A stretch of 64,000 bases of DNA from Symsagittifera roscoffensis (Eukaryota; Xenacoelomorpha; Acoela; Convolutidae): positions 23,262,013-23,326,012 of the forward strand of contig NC_087071.1 in assembly GCF_963678635.1 (NCBI RefSeq). The letters are read 5' to 3'. Positions 56,473 through 64,000 of the stretch are shown here, one piece after another. A program made the translations under genes and the position numbers. The notes beneath the pieces are model-generated. The model saw only the letters and a list, made by a program, of their open reading frames with translations, made no database searches and was not told the DNA's origin. The stretch's first letter is position 1. Each line of letters begins with the position of its first letter.

Positions 56473-59265
56473 TTATGCAATGGCAACAAAGTAGCATTGA
56501 ACAAGAGTTAAGTTGAACATATCAATTCTATTTTTCAGATAGATTTTCAATTTTGCTTTGAAAGTTTCAGGCGATGAGAAAATGTCGGCTATGTTGTTTG
56601 CTGAAATCATGTTGGCATACCGACAGACGCGAAAGAAGAAAAATTGCTCTGTAAAGAAGAGTCGACAATTCTGGGTTGTTGAAAGCTTAGGTCGTGAGCT
56701 ATTGCGAAGGTCTTTGGCTGCAAAGGTAAAATTTATGTATCTGTAAAGGTTGAAATCAAATTGATCAGTCAGGACTCGATTAGGAAAACACATATCATGT
56801 AAAGCTATAGGGAAGGAAATTGGCAAGGAATTCGTTTTTCTAAGTTGTTCTGTATAGTCGTTCACTCCCGTTAACCATTTCAAACATTTTCTGTTAAATA
56901 ATTCTAGTTTGCGGCGATATGTTAAAGATGGAAACCAGACCTGGTTACCGTATAATAAATTACTCATAATACATAGCTGGTAATATTTGAATTTGGTTCT
57001 CATGGATACTCCATAAGGGATTGAATGTTTTAAGAACTGGAAAGCTTTGTTAACTGCGACCAGTTTGGTTTTAATGTGGATATCCCACTTTAAATCACTA
57101 GATATCGTTACTCCGAGATCTTTGATAGATGAAACTAACGGAATTAGGTAATCAGTAAGGCAAAGAGTAGATTTGGGGGAAGTTGAGAGTTAAAACAAAT
57201 AACTTTGCATTTATCAGAATTAAATGTCATTTCGTTTTCAAGCGTCCAATTGATAAATAGATCAATGTCTATTTGAACTAAGGAAAAGTCATATTTTTAA
57301 TAGAGTTTGCTGTCATCAGCAAACAGAAAGCAATTAGAGGTTTTCAAGACAGCTGGCGTGTCATTAATGAAGAGTATAAATAGCAAAGGGCCGAGTACAC
57401 TTCCTTGCGGAACACCACTTGTTACATGGCCTTTTGGAGATGCTTCATTGTTAATTAAGACAATTTGCGTGCGGTTTGTGAGATAGTAAGCAAAAAATTC
57501 AAGAAAGCTAATGTCAACGCCTAAACTACCGAGTTTCAAAATAAGTATATGATGAGGAACTTGATCAAAAACCTTGCGAAAATCGAAGTACACAGAAAGA
57601 CATTCGTTTTTTGCCTCGACGTCGTTATAAATCTGATCTAAGTACTCAGGAAACTGAGTAACAGTCGATCGCTTGATCATAAAACCATGTTGAGCAGGTG
57701 TATTTTTAGCCCGAATTTTAGGATAAACGAAATCGAAGATCATTATCTCCAGAATAATCGATAATTGAGGCAATATGCTAATGGGGCGATAATTTTCAAC
57801 ATTTTCGGGATTACTATATTTAAGAATTGGCGTAATAAACGCACATTTCCAAAGTTCTGGCCACGTTTTAGTTTCCAAAACCTTGACAAAGGGCTGCACG
57901 ACTAGAGGAGATATTAATTCACTGCAGCAGTTAAGAATAAAGGTTGGGAGGCGGTCGTTGGTAATACAAGAAGTTTAAGCAAATTCGAGAGCTTTCTCGA
58001 CCTTTTTAAGGTTGACATGGAGATCGGATAGAAAAATGGTGGGTTTTTCGGGTTGTAGGATTTGAATTTCGTGCCTTTCTAGAAACAGTGAACAGAAGTA
58101 ATCGTTCAAAAGAATGGCTATTTCAATAGAAGTGGATGCTTTTCTATTCATCCAGTGCATTTGGTTTGGTAGTTTCCTATTGGTAAAAGATCGAAGGTAT
58201 TTAAAGCAATCATGGTCTTAAAGATTCAAGGAGACAAGCTTCGATTGAATTGTTAAGGTCTTGTTGGATCGAAGCTAAATGATTTGTGTTGGCTGTCCGT
58301 TTAGATATGGAATGGTGCTTATTCAGTAAATGAACTGTATGCGACGAATAATAATAGGGAAGTTGCTGGCGTCTTTTAGTTTTATGTGCGCATGATAAAA
58401 GAATTGCATGATTGATCTGAGCGTACCAGCTATCTACATAATCATTAGTGGTGGATATGGAATAACTTTTGTTCCACAATGAGTTTGGTAAAGCAAGGGC
58501 TGATGTTACTATTGAAGATCGAATGAGAGAAAGATGATTTAGATAGAGAGGATTTCGTAAAATTCCCAATCACAGTAGGCGCTACTTCAGGAATGGTAAA
58601 AAAAGCAAATAAAGGAAAATGGTCTGAGTAAAGCACTTCATTTACAAATGCAGTGAACAATTCTGTGTGCGAAGTTTGAATGATATCAAGAGTGTTGCCT
58701 GAGCGATGTGTGGGTTCATATATAAGTGGCATTGAGCTATGATCCTAAATAACTTCTAGGAACAGTTTTGAGTAATCACAGCCTCCATCAGAAGATGCCC
58801 AATAGATATCAGGCAGATTTAGGTCACCTAAGATTGTGTACGAACTAGAACCATTAATCAATTTGGAGTTAAAGTAACAATTTGAATCAGTAAGCATTTT
58901 GGCAGGTATCCGAAACTGCGACGAAGCGGGGGGGGGGTTGTCAATTAGGAGGAAAATATGATTAACTGCACCCGAATATATTGAAAGTCCGATGCAGTAA
59001 TTTGCATCGTATGATAGAATTGAATAATTTAAAGCAAAATTATTTTTTGTAGCAATGAGAACACCTCCGTGTTCTCCAGAAGTGCGGTCTTTTCGAGCAA
59101 TAACCGAATAGGGAGAATTCATAGGAAAAATTTCGGGATCAGTAACTTCTGGTTTAAGCCAAGTTTCAGTAATGAACACAATATCAGGAGAATGTAAAGA
59201 AAGAAAATTGATTAACTTCAGACGCTGATTTAGGCTCAAGAGACTTTGTGCGTTGATAAGGCATA
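56473..59265 (-). pseudogene. LINE ORF2: endonuclease and reverse transcriptase
   Basis: On the minus strand: NAQSLLSLNQRLK and ETWLKPE (about 59230-59150), GDLNLPDIYW (about 58815), and SDHFPL (about 58620) mark an apurinic endonuclease. The reverse transcriptase follows with YRPISILPQLS (about 57780), a SGVPQGSVLGPLLF block (about 57410), FADD (57312-57323), NSDKCKVICF (about 57210), IKDLGVTISSDLKWDIH (about 57110) and a C-terminal LLYGNQVWFPS block (about 56940). The enzyme nicks target DNA and copies the element's RNA there. A few frameshifts and stops (for example at 57975, 57297 and between 58445 and 58745) break it into five frames, so this copy cannot make the full protein. Confidence 0.75.
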
Positions 59266-59278
59266 ATTTTGATTGTAG

Positions 59279-60097
59279 TCAGTCAAGATTGATCTTGATA
59301 CCATTTCGTTCGAGGGTCAGACCACGAATTTTTAGCTCATCGCGTGGAATTTTTTCATTGTTAATCAAGTCGTACCGTTTCTTGAAGATTTTACGTTTCA
59401 GAATCTGTTCTTCTTGGTTTGGGGACTTCGATATGAAAATCTTTTCTTTGAAGTTCTTCCATTTTTAAGATTTTGCTAGGCATTTTTTAGCATTCCATTC
59501 GGATGACAGACGAACAAGTAAAGGACGCGGTCTTCGTTGTTAGGAATTAGCTTTACCAAGTCTATACATATGGCAGATACTGAGATTTTTTTCGCCTCTA
59601 TGATCAAAAATTTCGGCCACTTTGGCTTCTTCGGCCTCTATATTGGATGTAAACTGACCGTTGTCTTCGCAGACTCCGTCGATGATTATCTCGTTTTCAC
59701 ATGTGTTGGCCCGGTGACTGTTATTAATACGACTATTAACCGGTACATTCGATGATGTTGTCTTGGTTGCATCAACATTTTCAACAGTTTCTTTATTGCT
59801 TTTTGTAATTTCGATTAAGCTTTCTTGTCTTTGAATAATCAGTTCAAACTTAGCTTGGGATGTGAAGATGTTCCCCTCAAGGCAGCCAGAGCACAGCCAG
59901 AAGCATCCTCGAAATTTGCCCATTGTAGCTACATCATCAGGAGACAATCCAACACATTGCCCATGGAACCACGCGCTGCATTTTTTACATCCTATAGCAG
60001 TTGAGTCGTTGTCCTTCACTAGTTTGTTGCATGGTCCACATCTAGAAGCTTTTGCTTGTGACATATCAAACCGGAAACTATTTAATAAGTTTATCAC
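59279..60097 (-). pseudogene. LINE ORF1 with N-terminal PHD finger
   Basis: From the ATG at 60064 (MSQAKASRCGPC) a C4HC3 PHD finger is seen: CGPC, CKKC, WFHGQC and WLCSGC within the first 55 residues. An NSRINNSHRAN linker and EIIIDGVCEDN then follow, ending at 59540. Beyond a frame break, NEKIPRDELKIRGLTLERNG at 59340-59280 is the usual ORF1 C-terminal tail just before ORF2. The protein is thought to bind element RNA. The frame also opens upstream to 60097, but the 60064 start fits ORF1 relatives better. Confidence 0.7.
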
Positions 60098-60180
60098 AAC
60101 AATTAGGCTATGTCGTTACCAAACCTTTTTCTGTTCCTTATCGTCCACTCGGAGAGAATAATCCAGACTATGAATACAAA

Positions 60181-60224
60181 TTGGTTGTTAAAAACATTGG
60201 TTGTTAAGGTTATTGGTTGTTAAA
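60181..60224. repeat. Short tandem repeat, 16-bp period
   Basis: Three copies of TTGGTTGTTAA at 60181, 60197 and 60213, at the 5' junction of the inserted LINE. They may reflect 5'-end joining during insertion. Confidence 0.6.
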
Positions 60225-60234
60225 AAAAGCACAA

Positions 60235-60850
60235 ATTAGTCTTCCTTAGAGCGACAACTGGAAGATAAAACCAGCGTTGCTAATGTCATTAGTGACCTTG
60301 GAATTAAATGTCCAGTTCGTGACTGTCATCGTCTTGGGATATTCAGCGATGGCAAAAATCGACCGCTTCTAGTAACTTTTAACTCTGTTTGGGACTCACG
60401 CTTGTGTCGTGTAACATTCGCCGGGAAGTATATATCGACGGAAAATAAACCTAGGTTCTAAAACGACTGGCTAGCGTCTAAACACAGCTCTACATGCTTT
60501 TCACCGTCTCTGCCAAAGCCAGTTCTTTTGGTGGTTTTCCTAACATCGGGTCGACAAAAACTTTACTGCTTTCGGCTTCGGTCAAAACACTCAAATCAAC
60601 TTAACTATATGCACGAATAGTGAGCTCATCGCTGGGTCCCAGTATCCCCAGACCACGAGGTCACTCCTAAAAACAGGGCTCCTACTATTTATTATATTAC
60701 TTTTGTTTTTGTTCAGTAGATAAAAATCATCATCTCCATCGAAGATGGATCAACCCTTTCCCTCAACTCCTAGCTTCTCTTTATCTGAAAATGAATCTGG
60801 ATATCAAATAAATTCAACTCAGGACATTACCAGGAAGCTAAAAATTTGTA
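60235..60850 (+). mobile_element. CR1/L2-like element, plus strand, continuation
   Basis: The frame from about 60239 to the TAA at 60459-60461 reads SSLERQLEDKTSVANVISDL followed by CPVRDCHRLG and RPLLVTFNSVWD, the conserved central/C-terminal part of CR1/L2 ORF1. A later start (MDQPFPSTPSFSLSENE, 60744) may be the beginning of ORF2. Together with 55608-56370 this is one older element split by the minus-strand LINE. Confidence 0.6.
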
Positions 60851-61078
60851 TAAAATAGTTTGAGTTCAGGTCTCGAGACACCTCCGGATTCTGCAATCCG
60901 GGGAAATAACGTTCTTATCTCCTTTGCAGAAGGCTGGACACACACTGTCCCAACACCCTTCACCGTTTGCGTGAATTGCTCTGTAACGATTGTAGCGACA
61001 CAATCGTTACAACTCGGAGCGGTCTCTGATAATCCCCAGTTGTATCTCGTTATTTTCTCGTCGTTAATTCTATCGCAA
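60851..61078 (-). other. Putative 3' LTR region of the gypsy element
   Basis: Follows the end of the gypsy coding region on the minus strand and is preceded by a purine-rich GGGAAAAAGCAAGAACAAAA on that strand. Contains a perfect palindrome at 60983-61010. The LTR cannot be proved without its partner outside the window. Confidence 0.4.
60983..61010. other. 11-bp perfect inverted repeat near the gypsy 3' end
   Basis: GTAACGATTGT and its exact complement ACAATCGTTAC flank AGCGAC. With one more base on each side the minus strand reads TGTAACGATTG...CGTTACA, the TGT...ACA form of gypsy LTR ends. Confidence 0.7.
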
Positions 61079-61973
61079 CTATTGTTGTTGTGTTTTTGTT
61101 CTTGCTTTTTCCCATCGCATACCGGATATCAAATCGAGGTTGGAAGCCGGAACGAGTAATAAACCTTCATGGGCAGCCCAGGAGGGATCATCCCTTTCGG
61201 TTTTTACGTATTTCATGCTTCCACGATCTACATCTTGAATCGTGACACTGGTCTCCTTTGGGTCCGACGTCATTTCGTTCAGCCATTCCAAGACACGCAA
61301 ATTCGACAAATCTTGTTCGTATGCCTGCTGTTGCTCGTCGTCGAATTCAACCTCGGGCTCGGACCGGTCATCGACCGACTCCTCGTCGTGATCATCGACT
61401 ATGTCAATATCCTGTGACACGGTTATTTCTTCTAGACCCACTACATGTTCCAATATCTTCCTTAGATCTATCCTGTCCACTACGAAGTCGTCTCCGTAAG
61501 GATTATAGTTCTTCGTGAGTCTTGTCCTGTTACTCTGTCGAGTCTGTATCGTAAATGGAAGATCCGGTTCCAAATTCTTGGGGACCCCCATTTGTTCGGG
61601 GTCTTGCCAGTCCTCCTCTGCGTAGGGTAAGGTTTCTCCATCTGCTTCGATCACCTTGTTGGGATCTAGGTCCAGTGGTGGACTTGTTCCTTCCTCTACG
61701 ACCTCACTTCCATCGTTCTTTTACCTGGTGCCCTTCTCTTTGACCTCACAAGCAGGGTCCATCATCAGATAATCCACCTCTTCCATGTCTGCAGGTATAC
61801 ACCAGTCCTCTGTCGATGGATTGCGTGGCTTGATATTCTCGTAGTGAGCGGATCTGCCTGTACTCAATCTTTAAAATTGTCCCTCCTGGTGCACTTCTGT
61901 AATCATGAAGTCCCCCCACTTTTTTAGGAGCTTTTTCGTTCCTTTCGGTGGTATAACGTTCTGAAATACCCAT
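61079..61973 (-). pseudogene. Gypsy Pol C-terminal acidic region
   Basis: Frames at 61973-61746 and 61654-61079 carry the region downstream of the integrase core. The second reads PYAEEDWQDPEQMGVPKN, then NYNPYGDDFVVDRIDLR and a strongly acidic stretch (DIDIVDDHDEESVDDRSEPE). Its role is not established. It ends at a TAG next to a purine-rich tract. Confidence 0.55.
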
Positions 61974-63380
61974 ACGTAGTCTATTACCGAGTAAACTTTT
62001 GCACCAGCCGCATTCTTATCGAATCTTTTCCTCTGCCTTGTCTGTGCCTGCTGAGTGTTCCGTCTACACAAGTCATTTAACTCTTGTTGACGTCTAATCA
62101 CATCATTTACATAGACTTGTGGTGATGTTTTCTTCCCCTCATACTCCGGGTAAAAGAAAGTCAAGGGCAAAGACTTCTCGTATCCAGTTAGCATCATATG
62201 TGGACTAACTCCGGTGGTGGAGTGTAGCGTGCTATTGTAAGCTCCCATGTGGATGATATCTGTCTCAATCGGTCATGTACCTGGAACAATATACCCTCAG
62301 CATCGACACTAACATTCTATTTTGCCTTTCCACCAAGCCATTCGTCTGGGGATAGTATGTCGTGGAGTGGGCCTGAGCCACCTGCGAACGTCGCATGAGC
62401 TCTTTCGAAAGTTCTCCCACGAAGGCTGTTCCGTTATCCGATTGAAACGTTATCGGACAACCATGTCTTGCTATCCACGTGTTGATTAGGTGATCGCAAG
62501 TCTCTTCTGCTTAGGCAGTTATGCAGGGCACGGCCTCTGCATACTTCGTGAAGTGATCTATCATGACTAAGTCTTGATTATAACCACTGTCTGTCATGTA
62601 TATCTTTTGGTGATCAATCTGTACCACCTCGTTAAATTCAGATGACTCGATCGACTGCAAGGGAAATCGCAACTTCCTTGGATCATTGACCTGTTGGCGT
62701 GACAGACATGCTGTTACCCACTTCTCACATGCCTTTTCCGTTCCAGACCACTCAAAGCGTTTCAAGATCCTCTGGTACACTTTGTCAATTCCCTGATGGC
62801 CCATCTGATCATGTGACCTGAATAAAAGTTCTGTTTGATAGAGTTGCGGCAACACTATCGCATTGTATTCGTACAGGACTTTGTCCTCTTCTCTTCTCTT
62901 GCAAGACACGACCCCGTCCTTGTTCAGATATAACCTTCCCTCTTTCTGCATAAAGTACTGTCTCAGAATGCGATAACTGTCTTCCTCAAGATCGCCTTTG
63001 TCCAGAGCTCCATCTTCAATCCACCTGTTCAGGTTGCTCGTCATGCGGTCATTTCTCTGTGCTCTTAGTAGGTCCGAGAGTCTGTATCTCGCCTTCAAGT
63101 ACGTATTCATGACCCTCATCTGACAATTCATTTCATCTGGCTGATGCGTGTCATCTTCCGTCTTAACGCACCAAATCTTCGCCAATGGTTGTGTTTCTTG
63201 TTTGAACGGTTGAAGATCAGTCCTGACTACCGCTTTTTGCGGCAAAAAGCTTATCGAACGTCTCGATACTGCTATTGTTTCCAGATCATCTGCTGCGTTG
63301 TCAAAGACTCTTTCACCTGGTATGAGGTAGCGATCACTGTCAGGGTCTTGATACACCTCCCTATCTAGATCCCTTGCTCG
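61871..63380 (-). pseudogene. Gypsy integrase
   Basis: Integrase inserts element cDNA into the genome. The zinc-binding H-x4-H (HDQMGH, about 62815) is present, but the expected C-x2-C reads CLSR, losing one ligand. The first catalytic Asp is in VVQIDHQ (about 62625), the second in QSDNGTAF (codon at 62438-62436) and the Glu in GLVERQ (codon at 62330-62328), exactly D-x35-E. An in-frame TAA (62511-62513) and TGA (62265-62267) and a following frameshift disable it. The tail MGAYNSTLHSTTGVSPHMML continues to 61871. Confidence 0.72.
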
Positions 63381-63388
63381 AGTTTTCC

Positions 63389-64000
63389 CTAATAGTGTAT
63401 CGCTAGCTCTGACGTGTCTGATCCTGATCTCGAATTCCTGTCTGAATAGGTGTCAATCCCCGAATTCCGGGAGTTGTCATCCATTGAAGAGTCCGCGACA
63501 GAGCACGTTCTCTCCTCCGGATCAGTTCTGAGCGTTCTTCGCATCCATCTGAACTCCCCGGACAAAATGTTACTCTCCAGGTCCTGTTTCCCATCAGGAA
63601 CTTTTTCATCTACATCAGACTTCCCGGACAAACTTTCTTGTCCCGGGTGTTGATCCTGAACTCGCCGGCTCTTCTTGCTGTTCGTCTAACCGGACAAACA
63701 ATTTTGCCCCAGGTTTCGTTCAACATTCTCGCCTTCCTTATCCTGGTCCTCAAAGGTAACGGTTTTCTTTTGCGTATCGTTCCCCTGTTCTTTCCGTTTG
63801 TATGATGTGCTGTTCAAGACGTTTTGGGGTATCGAGGACACTAGTTGCTGAACTATAGTCCTACAAACCCTTTCATTTTCTTTGTGTTGTCGTCTTGACG
63901 GCATGATCTTCACCTTCTTACAGACTGTCAGTGATGCCATAGCAGCTGTCCACTCGGGATCATCTCTGGTCACTTCTCTCTCCAACAATCCAACCAGCAT
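63389..64000 (-). pseudogene. Gypsy RNase H-integrase linker region
   Basis: Frames at 64000-63686 and 63631-63389 (minus) are charged and low-complexity (DQDKEGENVERN, SDRNSRSGSDTSE), without enzyme motifs. The DDPEWTAAMASLTV start resembles linkers that follow RNase H in gypsy Pol. The frame is open at the window edge and broken by a stop at 63686. Confidence 0.45.

Larger units (their letters stand above)
56371..60178 (-). mobile_element. CR1/L2-like non-LTR retrotransposon, nearly full length
   Basis: About 3.8 kb on the minus strand with ORF1 (PHD finger), ORF2 (endonuclease and reverse transcriptase) and a 3' end AATAAATTCTTT followed by a (TAG)n tail at 56388-56371. The intact order and few frame breaks make it the youngest LINE copy in the window. 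It lies inside another LINE of opposite orientation. Confidence 0.75.
61079..64000 (-). mobile_element. Ty3/gypsy LTR retrotransposon, 3' half, degenerate
   Basis: On the minus strand the window enters in the linker after RNase H, runs through the integrase and a long acidic C-terminal region, and ends at a putative 3' LTR. Gag, protease, reverse transcriptase and RNase H lie beyond position 64000. Several stops and frameshifts show that this copy is dead. Confidence 0.75.

Noticed and set aside
61169-61743. Several plus-strand frames of 60-86 aa
   Set aside because: Antisense shadows of the gypsy Pol C-terminal region.
1-64000. CRISPR array, prokaryotic operon or toxin-antitoxin system
   Set aside because: No regularly spaced identical short repeats with unique spacers. 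Introns, LINEs and MITEs show the DNA is eukaryotic. The tandem arrays found have 16, 40 or 105-bp units without spacers.

Overview
This is a eukaryotic, almost certainly animal, genomic window. It is AT-rich, intron-containing and packed with transposable-element debris. A 200-base run of N (50841-51040) marks an assembly gap. The species cannot be fixed from the sequence. The ciliary protein CFAP107 and a CXorf65-type protein point to a metazoan. The mix of CR1/L2-like, RLE-type and Ty3/gypsy elements with many short inverted-repeat elements fits a marine invertebrate, possibly a tunicate; that last step is a guess.

I can support three host genes, all rebuilt by joining exons whose splice sites and codon phases agree. 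(1) CFAP107, plus strand, 13401-16442, three exons, 217 aa: a microtubule inner protein of motile cilia. (2) A CXorf65-like gene, minus strand, 30627 down to 19340, four exons, 189 aa, with a first intron of about 9.7 kb full of repeats and an old CR1-like retrotransposon. (3) An unrecognised two-exon gene, minus strand, 55439-54580, 259 aa, with an 80-bp intron.

Layout. 1-7300: two diverged copies of a long non-coding repeat. 7300-13000: Tc1/mariner-like and other inverted-repeat elements. 13.4-16.4 kb: CFAP107, with intron 1 carrying at least four MITEs, two of them with perfect 8-bp target duplications. 17.3-19.2 kb: a cluster of a hairpin-ended element family plus a hAT-like relic. 19.3-30.6 kb: the CXorf65-like gene and its repeat-filled introns (105-bp tandem array, TAATCGATTAT-type motif cluster, two TIR elements of about 0.8 kb, a perfect 129-bp duplication, a CR1-like pseudogene). 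31-50.8 kb: gene desert with more hairpin-ended elements, a hAT-like element with a near-perfect 8-bp target duplication, and a SINE-like insertion with an (ATT)n tail and 28-bp flanking duplications. 51.3-53.6 kb: a broken RLE-type non-LTR retrotransposon abutting a tRNA-Leu-like sequence. 55.6-60.8 kb: a decayed plus-strand CR1/L2-like element split by a nearly complete minus-strand relative. 60.9-64 kb: the 3' half of a degenerate Ty3/gypsy element.

The host genes do not form an operon or pathway. Most of the window is a record of successive, often nested, transposon insertions. No CRISPR array, prokaryotic operon or obvious new defence system is present. The most interesting items are the two hidden multi-exon genes, the new-looking MITE families, and the tRNA/retroelement junction.
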